A DNA stretch of 39,086 bases. It comes from Anaerolineales bacterium (GTDB lineage Bacteria; Chloroflexota; Anaerolineae; Anaerolineales; UBA6668). The stretch spans positions 13,379 to 52,464 of the forward strand of contig JAHDBW010000001.1 of assembly GCA_020630175.1 (NCBI GenBank). The letters run 5' to 3'. Made by a program: the position numbers and the translations under genes. Under the pieces are notes generated by a model. That model saw nothing but the letters and a program-made list of their open reading frames with translations. It was not told the origin of the DNA and made no database searches. Positions 9,965 through 18,630 of the stretch are shown one piece after another. The first letter of the stretch is position 1; every line of letters begins with the position of its first letter.

Positions 9965-10693
9965 ATGCGTTCTTTTCAAGCGAAGACAATGGTCTTTGGC
10001 CTGCCACTCTTGCTGCTAATTCTTACTGCCTGTGGGCCAGTTTCTGTGCGTTGGGTTGAAGAAACTCCAACGGTGGTTATTGCAGAACTGCCGACGGTTC
10101 AAGTTGTGCGTTCAGCAACGCCATCTCCGTATCCAACTTATGTTGATCCGACGGCCACGCCGGAGCCAACAGCCACGCCAACGCCGGATTATGGTGACCT
10201 GCCGCCGGGGCCAGCAATTGCACCTTCTGATGTGGCGCAGGAGCAGGCCGCACAGCGCCAAAATCCATTCTTGTTGACAGATATGGTGCAAGACTTTCGT
10301 GACCCAGAGCGTGACACGCCATTAGCGCTAACAGCTGAACTAAACACGCCGGCCATCACCTGGGATAACTGGTGGTGTGCCGCAAATGAAAACACGCTTT
10401 CCCGTAATCTAGATCAAGATATGGACGTGACTTATTGGATAAACAACGCCGAAGTGCCGCAAGAGTTAGCATATTCGTTTTTGCAATGGCGCAACAACGG
10501 CACGGTTTGCCGCGTCACCGTTTTCTTTTTGGATAACTGGCCCGCAGGTGAGCACACGCTTGAGTATCGGCGCGTACTAGCTGATGATGTTTCTGATGGT
10601 TACGAATCTTTTGCGCCGGGCACGTATAGCGTTGTTTATTCTGTTACCGCCCCCGAACCAGCCCCAGAAGCAGCTCCTGAAGGGGAAGGTTAA
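9965..10693 (+). CDS. Lipoprotein of unknown function
   Basis: MRSFQAKTMVFGLPLLLLILTACG signal peptide with lipobox LTAC, then PTATPEPTATPTP linker. ATG at 9965 is the likely start. Confidence 0.7.
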   Translation: MRSFQAKTMVFGLPLLLLILTACGPVSVRWVEETPTVVIAELPTVQVVRSATPSPYPTYVDPTATPEPTATPTPDYGDLPPGPAIAPSDVAQEQAAQRQNPFLLTDMVQDFRDPERDTPLALTAELNTPAITWDNWWCAANENTLSRNLDQDMDVTYWINNAEVPQELAYSFLQWRNNGTVCRVTVFFLDNWPAGEHTLEYRRVLADDVSDGYESFAPGTYSVVYSVTAPEPAPEAAPEGEG

Positions 10694-10880
10694 TTAGAAT
10701 ATTCTGTTATGCGTTAGTCTATATGGCGCGTTACAGAAGAAAAACCTCAGAAACGACTTAGAAATTACGAATATTTGTTACTTTCGATTGTTCCGAAATT
10801 TGAATGAATAACCGTTGATTGTGAAGTATCCTTTTGTCTATACCGAACGAAATGTGCGTTCGCATTCAAATTGGATAATA

Positions 10881-11774
10881 ATGTCAACTATATTTACAGA
10901 TCTTCTTCGTGAAAAAGGCTTCGTCATGATTGATGGCGGTATGGGCACTATGCTGATGGATGTCGGCCTAATTTCAGGCGACCCACCAGAAGAGTGGAAT
11001 ATTACCCAACCAGAAAAGATTACGGCAGTGCACAAGGCCTACGCCGATGCTGGGGCTAACATCATTTTGACCAATACGTTTGGCGGTAGCGCTTTCCGGC
11101 TCAAGCTGCATAACTATCAAGATCGGTCTTATGAATTCAACAAAGCCGGGGCAGAAATTGCACGCGCCGTGGCGGATGCTGCTGACCATAAAGTGTTTGT
11201 TGCAGGGTCTATGGGGCCATCTGGCGAGTTGCTGTTCCCGCTTGGAGAAGCAACGCCTGAAGAAATTGCCGCATCATTTGCAGAACAAGCACGTGGGCTG
11301 GTTGATGGTGGCGCGGATCTGTTATGGATCGAAACCATGAGCGACTTAGCGGAAGTCGCGGCTGTGGTAGAGGGCATTCGTAGCGTGACAGATTTGCCAA
11401 TCGCAGCGACCTTATCTTTTGATACGCGGGGCCGCACAATGATGGGTGTTACCGCAAAGCAAGCCGTTACTGAGTTGACAAAGCTGGGCCTAATCGCGAT
11501 TGGCGGTAACTGCGGCAACGGTTTGGATGAACTTGCTGATGCAATTGAAGATATGCGTAATGCAGACTCTGAAGTGTTGTTGATTGCCAAAGCAAATGCT
11601 GGTATTCCTGAATGGGTAGATGGTGGGCTAGCCTATAACGGCACACCAGAGGTTATGGCCGACTTTGCACGCCGCATTCAAGGCTTGGGCGCAAATTTGA
11701 TTGGCGCGTGCTGTGGCAGTACGCCAACGCACATTGCTGCGATGAATAACGCGCTGTCTTTAGAAACTGCTTAG
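10881..11774 (+). CDS. Homocysteine S-methyltransferase domain protein
   Basis: MIDGGMGTMLMD, TNTFGGSAFRL, GGNCGNG and GACCGSTP (zinc cysteines). ATG at 10881 preferred over TTG at 10815. Confidence 0.88.
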   Translation: MSTIFTDLLREKGFVMIDGGMGTMLMDVGLISGDPPEEWNITQPEKITAVHKAYADAGANIILTNTFGGSAFRLKLHNYQDRSYEFNKAGAEIARAVADAADHKVFVAGSMGPSGELLFPLGEATPEEIAASFAEQARGLVDGGADLLWIETMSDLAEVAAVVEGIRSVTDLPIAATLSFDTRGRTMMGVTAKQAVTELTKLGLIAIGGNCGNGLDELADAIEDMRNADSEVLLIAKANAGIPEWVDGGLAYNGTPEVMADFARRIQGLGANLIGACCGSTPTHIAAMNNALSLETA

Positions 11775-11800
11775 TTTCATTGCTAATGACACAACCGTAA

Positions 11801-11840
11801 AAAAAGGGCGACATTGCATGCAATGTCGCCCTTTTTATTT
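11801..11840. terminator. Bidirectional Rho-independent terminator
   Basis: 36-nt perfect palindrome AAAAAGGGCGACATTGCATGCAATGTCGCCCTTTTT (11801-11836) between convergent genes. Confidence 0.92.
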
Positions 11841-11854
11841 TTCAAATCGTGCTA

Positions 11855-14212
11855 TTAGAACCGCGTGATTGTGAAGCAGTATTCACACTGAATTTCACGC
11901 TGACCTTTAATCAACTGTTGGTTAAGTGAACTGCCGCATGCTGGGCACTCAACGGGTGCCTCCATCAGGCGTTGTAACTCATCTTTGTCTAACGCGGTCG
12001 CACGATCGTTATGATAATCGCCACCCCGTGCGCGGCCTAACATTTGTAGCCAGTCTTCTACTTCTGGGCCAGCCAGTAAGAACAGTGCAGACCGTACTGG
12101 CGCATCAGCTCCAAAGCTGATGGTGAGGTGTTCTTCATCAAAGCCAACACCTTGCTCGCCTTCGCCTTCAACGTCTTCAATCACGTTGAGCAACACATCC
12201 AGCACTTTGATTTTATTCTGCTCTTTGTGTTCTTCAAAAATCAGACGTTTATCTGTGAGGTAGAGCACGCCCGGACGCGCGTCTTTTTCATTGAGTACCA
12301 TGGTGGCGTCTGTTGCACCAACTGGCCCTTCTACAGGAGAAAGCCGGAAACTAGCCGTGGTGACTGCCGCTAATGTCCATGCAACCCAATCTAGATGTGC
12401 ATCAACGGTTTCAACTTCAACTTCGAAGTCATCGTAGATCTGTTCAATGGCATCCTCGGCGGCATTGACTTGGGCTTGCGCTGTTGCCATTTGCGAGCGT
12501 AACTCTTGCACCATGGGGCGGGCGCTTTCTGGATTGTTTGCATAGCTCATAATGGTTGCTAGGCTATTTTCAATGCCAGTCATTTGCCCAACCAATCGTT
12601 CGCTTTGACGGTCTGCTTCCGTTTGAATCGCAGCCCGCATGCTTCCCCATTGGCTAGTTATGGTGTCAACTTCCGTTTCAAGATCTTTTTCAAACGGATA
12701 CCCTTTGGCGCGACAGTCTCCTAGCTTTCTTGAGAGCTGCCCAACTTCAGTTTCTAGATCTTCGACGGTACTTTTTACAAAGCCTAACGTTGCGCGCTTT
12801 TGCAGCGCATCGACTTCGCTTTGTAGCCCGACCAGCGACGCGCGCGTAATTGGGCCAGTCAAGTCTGAGTAATTCAGGCCGCTGCCATCTGTCATATGCT
12901 CATCAAGCCGATCAAAGATAAAGTCAGTTAGTAGGCGCGTCCACTCTTCGGCGGATTGGCGGGCGAGGGCGATCTCCACTGATTTTCCTGTTTTAGGATT
13001 TAGTTCTAGAATTTGGCCGCTGCCAAAGATTCCGGTTTTCCGGGCGGCTGCATTTTCAAGATCCTTCTGGCCAAATTGCCAGAGCAATTCTTGGACAAGC
13101 TTCTTCTCAGTTGGAATAAATAGAATCTTCTTTGTAACCTCTGTTTCTTTGCGTTCAAAGATTAGGCGGTCATCAGTTAAGTACAAAATTCCGGTTACAT
13201 CTTGCTTGCTATCTGGGTTTAGCGTTGCGCTGGCCGCCCGAATTGGCGATTCATTATCCCCAAGCTGAAAAGATGCTTCTGCAAACGTGTCTAAGACTTT
13301 GTCAATCATATTCAATTGACTATGGAACTTAGCGGTATTGCTGTTAATGTCAGCGTAATTTGAGGAAATCCGTCGTTCTATCGCCCGGGCTTCTTGCCGC
13401 AAGGAATTCACCTGCGCCTGAAGCTGAGATAAATTGGCGCTCCCATAATGGCTGTTCCGCACTTGCATTAGCTGCGTTTCCAATGGGGCGATGCTCATTT
13501 GCAACTGTTGCGCCTGTTGCGCGAGCGTGTTATCAACTTGCTGGCGCAGCCCTTCCCAGTGATCAATAATCGCATTACAAGCCGACTCTAGCCCGGCGTC
13601 ATACAGATAGCCGCGATCGCGCAGATCTTCCAACTGATTGGGCATATTCACGACCCGGGCATCAATTTGATCAATGTCGGCGCGGGCTTCAGACAGACCG
13701 GCTTCCTGTTGCAGCCGTGTTAAGTCACGATTGAGTGTTGCCAATTGCTGTGCGTAAGCATCTTGGGTGTTGCCGCCACGCATGTTGCCGCCTTGCGGCT
13801 GTACGCGCGGTAACGGGAGACCCGGGAAGGCCATCCCGCGCCCGCCACCACTGCGCGGCAAAACGGTGCTGTCTGAAGGACGCGGCCTAACTTGGCGAAT
13901 TGTGCCACCACGCCGTTTATTGCCACCAACAATGGAGGGGCGTTTGATGGGCCGCGATTGCACCCGTTTTAGCGGCGGACGCTGCTTTTGTTTCGTGCCT
14001 GAGTTCCCGCGAACAGTAGTTGGCGTTTGCGACTTTAGGCCGCCAAAACGCTTGCGAACAGAGGAACGCGGTGCAACCTTTGGTCCGGTTGGCACAACCC
14101 GGCGGGCCCGGCCAGCGCGTAATGGCGGTAGGCCACCACCACGGCGTCTTGATTTGGAGCTTGAAGAACGTCTGGGTGCTTTTGTTTTTACACGGGTGAT
14201 TTTGCGTTTCAT
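11855..14212 (-). CDS. Large coiled-coil protein with Arg-rich N-terminus, two GRAM/PH-like segments and C-terminal zinc ribbon
   Basis: 785-aa ORF; repeats TGILYLTDDRLIFERKE and PGVLYLTDKRLIFEEHKE each after a coiled-coil segment; C-terminus CPACGSSL...CEYC. Confidence 0.85.
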   Translation of the reverse strand: MKRKITRVKTKAPRRSSSSKSRRRGGGLPPLRAGRARRVVPTGPKVAPRSSVRKRFGGLKSQTPTTVRGNSGTKQKQRPPLKRVQSRPIKRPSIVGGNKRRGGTIRQVRPRPSDSTVLPRSGGGRGMAFPGLPLPRVQPQGGNMRGGNTQDAYAQQLATLNRDLTRLQQEAGLSEARADIDQIDARVVNMPNQLEDLRDRGYLYDAGLESACNAIIDHWEGLRQQVDNTLAQQAQQLQMSIAPLETQLMQVRNSHYGSANLSQLQAQVNSLRQEARAIERRISSNYADINSNTAKFHSQLNMIDKVLDTFAEASFQLGDNESPIRAASATLNPDSKQDVTGILYLTDDRLIFERKETEVTKKILFIPTEKKLVQELLWQFGQKDLENAAARKTGIFGSGQILELNPKTGKSVEIALARQSAEEWTRLLTDFIFDRLDEHMTDGSGLNYSDLTGPITRASLVGLQSEVDALQKRATLGFVKSTVEDLETEVGQLSRKLGDCRAKGYPFEKDLETEVDTITSQWGSMRAAIQTEADRQSERLVGQMTGIENSLATIMSYANNPESARPMVQELRSQMATAQAQVNAAEDAIEQIYDDFEVEVETVDAHLDWVAWTLAAVTTASFRLSPVEGPVGATDATMVLNEKDARPGVLYLTDKRLIFEEHKEQNKIKVLDVLLNVIEDVEGEGEQGVGFDEEHLTISFGADAPVRSALFLLAGPEVEDWLQMLGRARGGDYHNDRATALDKDELQRLMEAPVECPACGSSLNQQLIKGQREIQCEYCFTITRF

Positions 14213-14230
14213 CAGAGAGTCCTTACGAGA

Positions 14231-14276
14231 CTAAAAACGCCGTGCGGTTGCATAGAAAGCAAGTGGCGACGGCGTT
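14231..14276 (-). terminator. Possible Rho-independent terminator downstream of prfB
   Basis: On the minus strand AACGCCGT ... ACGGCGTT followed by TTTTTAG; 8-bp stem with a long 25-nt loop, so weaker than the others. Confidence 0.45.
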
Positions 14277-14293
14277 GGTGTGAATAGTATTGA

Positions 14294-15386
14294 TTAGAGG
14301 TTGCCATCTACGCCAGCGCGCAAATAGGCATCGATGAAATTGTCTAAACCGCCATCGAGCACGGCATCAGCATTGCCTTGTTCGTAATTGGTACGGTGAT
14401 CTTTGACCATTTGATACGGATGTAAAACATAAGACCGAATTTGGCTGCCCCATTCGGCTTTTACATAATCGCCGCGCATGGCCGCCAACTCTTTCTCGCG
14501 CTGTTGGCGTTGGATCTCATAGAGACGCGACCGCAGAACTTTCATTGCATTTTCGCGGTTTTGTAACTGCGACCGTTGATTTTGGCATTGCACCACAATT
14601 CCACTGGGGATATGGGTAATGCGCACTGCGGTTGAGTTCTTTTGAACGTGCTGTCCACCAGCGCCCGCCGCACGGAAAACATCCATGCGGATATCTTTTT
14701 GCGCAATTTCAATCTCAGCCGCGTCTTCTACTTCGGGCAAAATTTCAACTTGGGCAAACGAGGTGTGGCGGCGATTGGCAGTGTCAAATGGAGAGAGGCG
14801 CACCAAGCGGTGCACGCCATCTTCAGACTTGAGATATCCATACGCATTGCGGCCGTTGACGGTGAGCGTAACGCTTTTGATGCCCGCAACGTCGCCATCG
14901 GACTGATCCATAATCTCAACCGCAAGGCCGCGTTTTTCTGCCCAACGCAGGTACATGCGTAGCAAAATTGCGACAAAGTCTTGCGAGTCAACTCCGCCTG
15001 CGCCAGCGTGTAAAGAGAGAATCGCGTTCCCACCATCACGTGGCCCAGATAGCATTAAGTCAAATTCGAGGGCATCTAGCGTTTTTTCAATGTCTTCAAC
15101 TTCTGTGTTCAGCTCAGCGGCTAAATCGTCATCGTCGAGCTCTATCAATTCAATAGAGTCTGAAACGCGCTGTGCAATTGAAGACCAATTTTCTATATCA
15201 GACCGTAGTTCGTTGGCCCGCTGCATCTTTTTGCGGGCTTTTTCGGCATCGTCCCAAAATGTTGGTTCACCAGATTCACGGTCTAAACTGGCTAATTCAG
15301 CTTCCTTTACAGGTAAGTCAAAGACGCTCCTGGAGCTGTTGGATTTTTTGATTTGCGGAATTCAAACGAGCAAGTAAATGTTGCAT
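14294..15386 (-). CDS. prfB: Peptide chain release factor 2, with +1 programmed frameshift
   Basis: GGQ (AAGAGGQHVQKNSTAVRITH) and SPF (LVRLSPFDTANRRHTSF). Frame 1 from ATG at 15386 gives MQHLLARLNSANQKIQQLQERL then TGA (15320-15318). A +1 shift at CTT TGA C continues as DLPVKEAELASLDRESGEPTFWDDAEKARKKMQRANEL, in frame with the listed ORF. Confidence 0.95.
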
Positions 15387-15443
15387 AGATAAATAAAAGT
15401 CGGTAATGAAATAAATGGAAGCAGAAAGACGTCTTGTTGGCGC

Positions 15444-16370
15444 CTATTCTTCTTCTGGGATAAGGGCTTCGATAAAGGTCTCAGGCGAGAAAGCTTGTAA
15501 ATCGCCTTCTTTTTCGCCCAGCCCAAGGTAATACACGGGAATGCCAAGCTCGCGCTCTACTGCAAACACCATGCCGCCCTTTGCTGTGCTGTCTAGCTTG
15601 GTAATGATTACGCCGGTCACATCAGCCGCTTCTTTGAAAGCTTTGGCCTGAATAAGCGCATTTTGGCCGGTAATTGCGTCTAACACTAACCAAACGTGGT
15701 GCGGTGCGCCTTCAGAGGCTTTGCCCGCCACCCGATGGATCTTGCGTAATTCTTCCATCAAGTTGTACTTGGTGTGCAAGCGGCCCGCAGTATCACCAAT
15801 CACAAGCTTAGATCCACGCGCCTTCGCAGCGTTGACGGCATCAAATAAAACCGCGCCAGGATCGGCATTCTTTGCGCCAGCGATTACAGGGGTGTCGGTG
15901 CGCTCGCCCCAAATTTGGAGCTGTTCTACAGCCGCTGCCCGGAATGTATCGCAGGCCGCTAAGACTACATCGTGGCCTTGATTTTTAAAGGCCATTGCCA
16001 GTTTGGCGGTTGTGGTTGTTTTGCCAGCCCCGTTAACGCCAACCATCAAAATTACAGTTGGGTTACCGTCAATGGTAACGGGTGGGGGCGTTTGTAATAA
16101 ACCTGCTAGTTCGGCGCGCAGGTGCGTGTTTAGGTCAGAGGTGCGCGTAATACCTTCGCGGTCGACCACTTGTTGGAGGTGTTCCACGATGTTGATTGCA
16201 CTTTCAACCCCAATATCGGCTTGGATCAACGTTGCTTCAAGATCGTCCCAAGTGTCCTCATCAATTTGCGAGACACCCAGAACGTTTGCAATACGTCCAA
16301 ACATGCTTTTGCGGGTTTGTGAAAGCCCACGCTTAAAAATGCCAAATCGGCCAGAATTTTCTTCAGTCAT
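15444..16370 (-). CDS. ftsY: Signal recognition particle receptor FtsY
   Basis: GVNGAGKTTTTAKLA, DTFRAAAVEQLQIWGER, DTAGRLHTKYNLMEELRKI, TKLDSTAKGG SRP-GTPase motifs. Confidence 0.96.
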   Translation of the reverse strand: MTEENSGRFGIFKRGLSQTRKSMFGRIANVLGVSQIDEDTWDDLEATLIQADIGVESAINIVEHLQQVVDREGITRTSDLNTHLRAELAGLLQTPPPVTIDGNPTVILMVGVNGAGKTTTTAKLAMAFKNQGHDVVLAACDTFRAAAVEQLQIWGERTDTPVIAGAKNADPGAVLFDAVNAAKARGSKLVIGDTAGRLHTKYNLMEELRKIHRVAGKASEGAPHHVWLVLDAITGQNALIQAKAFKEAADVTGVIITKLDSTAKGGMVFAVERELGIPVYYLGLGEKEGDLQAFSPETFIEALIPEEE

Positions 16371-16383
16371 ATGCTGAATTATA
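16371..16383 (-). promoter_or_regulatory. -10 element TATAAT 7 nt upstream of ftsY ATG (possible leaderless start)
   Basis: Minus strand reads TATAAT-tcagcat-ATG; no Shine-Dalgarno can fit downstream of the expected start site. Confidence 0.6.
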
Positions 16384-16551
16384 GACCAAATGCCATCGGG
16401 CTCATAAATAATTGTTAGGCGGTGTGTGTCGGGAGGCTGCTTTGTGTGTCAATAGTAGTAAGCTTTGCGCAAAAGATTTGTATAACGTTTAGTGATGGGC
16501 CAAAAAAACGGGATTGCGTTAGGGTGGCGTTAGTTTCGATCCGCTAAAAAT

Positions 16552-16580
16552 TTGCATTTGTCTGCGGATTTGCCTATCAT
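16552..16580 (+). promoter_or_regulatory. Predicted sigma70-type promoter for the Ser/Thr kinase gene
   Basis: TTGCAT (16552-16557), 17-nt spacer, TATCAT (16575-16580). Confidence 0.5.
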
Positions 16581-16655
16581 AAATAACAGGTTTGGACCCC
16601 AAACAAGCCCTCTTTTTATTGAACCATTATTATTGGCGGTAGTCACAGTATCTGA

Positions 16656-18539
16656 ATGACCTCTTCACCTTCAGCATCTCCGAAAAGAATATTGAACGAG
16701 CGGTTTGAAATCGTAAGTACGCTTGGCTCTGGTGGTATGGGGTCTGTATTTCAGGCGCGTGATAGACGCTTTCAAGAAGTGAGCCGCATGGTGGCGATCA
16801 AGGAGATTGCGCTACCTGCCCATGATGTAGACGCCCGTGATAAGACGATTCGGTCTTTTCAGCGTGAAGCCAACATCCTCGCGGCAATTAGCCATCCCAC
16901 AATTCCAGTTATTTACGATTTTTTCCACGATGACCAAGCGTGTTTCCTTGTTATGGAATACATTAGCGGTCAGAATTTGGAAGAGATTTTAGAAAACAGC
17001 GATGGCGTGCTATTGATTGACCACATTGTGGAGTGGGCTGTTTCAATTTGTGACGTGCTGGATTATTTACATAATCAGCAGCCGCATCCGATTGTATTTC
17101 GGGACTTGAAGCCTTCAAACATTATGATCGATCAACATGGCCGTGCGCGGCTGATTGATTTTGGGATTGCCCGCTACCTCGAAAATACCAAGAAAAACAC
17201 CATGATCGGCACGGAAGGCTATGCGCCGCCGGAGCAGTATCGGGGTGAAGCTGGGCCACTAGGCGATATTTACGCGCTCGGCGCAACGCTGCATCACCTA
17301 CTCACTAACCATGATCCACGGCTAGAGCCGCCCTTTACGTTTGATGCCCGCCCAGTGCGCAAGGTCAATCCGGCAATTTCGCCCGGCTTGGAAATGATCA
17401 TCAATCAGTCCTTGGCATATAACAAAGAAGATCGTTTCCCGTCAGCCGCCGCAATGCGTGAAGCGCTGACAAACCTTGATATGGAGCCAACTTCACGGCT
17501 CTCACGATCCGCAACCATGTCGCGCGCAATCGCACGGCAGAATATCAAGCGCACGCGTGGCAAAGATAAAATCGAGCCAAGCTGGCAATTTACCTGTGGT
17601 GATGAGATCCGTAGCCAGCCCTTAGTTAATGAGGACACCGTCTACATTAGCTCCTACGACAAGCGTCTGTATGCGCTGTCGACTGAGAAAGGTCGCCTGA
17701 TGTGGCGCTTCACTGCCGAAGATGGGTTTGCCGCGTCACCATATTTGCATGCGCGTAAAATTTATGTTGGCGCAGAAGATGGACATCTTTACTCGCTTGA
17801 TTCGATTACCGGGCGCGAACTTTGGTCTTTCAAAACAGATGGCCCGATTCGTTGTTCGGCAGTGGCGTCTAAAAAGCACATTTACTTTGGGAGTGATGAT
17901 GGCAACCTGTATGCCCTAGACCGGATTACAGGCCATCTTATTTGGCAATTTGCAACCGGCGCACCTATTCGGTCACGTCCTTACGTGCAAGAAAGTGAAA
18001 ACGGCCGTATTTTCTTCGGGGCCGAAAACGGTTACTTTTACTGTTTAGATATGGCGGGGAATGAGCGCTGGCGCTTTGAAAGCCCGCGCGCGTTTACATC
18101 TTCGCCAGCATATTCTGACGGCTTGGTAATTGTGGGGGGCGTAGACCGCTCACTCTATGCGTTTGAGTCTGAAACGGGCTGGCTCGTTTGGAAGTTCGAC
18201 TCGCAACGCCCGATTGTGTCGTCACCTGAAATCGACTCAGAAATGAGTAGGGTATACGTAGGGTCTGCGGACGGGAAACTGTATGCAATAAATGCACGCA
18301 ATGGTAAGCTAGTTTGGGAGTTCGCGACTCAAGGTCAGGTTGCTTCAAGTCCAAAATTATATGAAGCAATGGTCTATTTCGGGTCAGCGGATCACCACTT
18401 ATATTGTTTAGATAGAGCGACAGGCGCGTTGCATTGGAAATATCGAACGCGCGGTCCAGTAATTTCGTCACCAACTGTGTCAGACGATATGTTATATATT
18501 GGCTCTGGTGATTATCGTGTTTACGCATTTTCTTTATAA
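16656..18539 (+). CDS. Serine/threonine protein kinase with C-terminal PQQ-like beta-propeller
   Basis: Kinase motifs LGSGGMGSVFQA, VAIKEI, VFRDLKPSNIMI, DFGIARYL, GTEGYAPPEQY; then eight repeats of the W-F...SSP...VYVGSADGKLYALD type. Confidence 0.95.
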   Translation: MTSSPSASPKRILNERFEIVSTLGSGGMGSVFQARDRRFQEVSRMVAIKEIALPAHDVDARDKTIRSFQREANILAAISHPTIPVIYDFFHDDQACFLVMEYISGQNLEEILENSDGVLLIDHIVEWAVSICDVLDYLHNQQPHPIVFRDLKPSNIMIDQHGRARLIDFGIARYLENTKKNTMIGTEGYAPPEQYRGEAGPLGDIYALGATLHHLLTNHDPRLEPPFTFDARPVRKVNPAISPGLEMIINQSLAYNKEDRFPSAAAMREALTNLDMEPTSRLSRSATMSRAIARQNIKRTRGKDKIEPSWQFTCGDEIRSQPLVNEDTVYISSYDKRLYALSTEKGRLMWRFTAEDGFAASPYLHARKIYVGAEDGHLYSLDSITGRELWSFKTDGPIRCSAVASKKHIYFGSDDGNLYALDRITGHLIWQFATGAPIRSRPYVQESENGRIFFGAENGYFYCLDMAGNERWRFESPRAFTSSPAYSDGLVIVGGVDRSLYAFESETGWLVWKFDSQRPIVSSPEIDSEMSRVYVGSADGKLYAINARNGKLVWEFATQGQVASSPKLYEAMVYFGSADHHLYCLDRATGALHWKYRTRGPVISSPTVSDDMLYIGSGDYRVYAFSL

Positions 18540-18630
18540 CCCAACTGTATAGTTCAATCAGCGTCACTAGATTTTGGTGTGTATAAATCGGACGCGTATC
18601 ATTCATAACCGATCTCATTAGGCCATTCCG

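Noticed and set aside
10844-10862. CGAACG-aaatgtg-CGTTCG as a LexA/SOS box upstream of the methyltransferase
   Set aside because: Half-sites resemble Gram-positive LexA GAAC/GTTC, but the spacing is 9 nt rather than 4 and the gene is not an SOS gene; at most a small hairpin.
11129-11590. 153-aa antisense ORF inside the homocysteine methyltransferase gene
   Set aside because: No recognisable motif; overlaps a well-supported gene and looks like a shadow ORF.
13767-14234. 155-aa plus-strand ORF opposite the Arg-rich N-terminus of the coiled-coil protein
   Set aside because: Composition mirrors the low-complexity opposite strand; no domain or RBS support.
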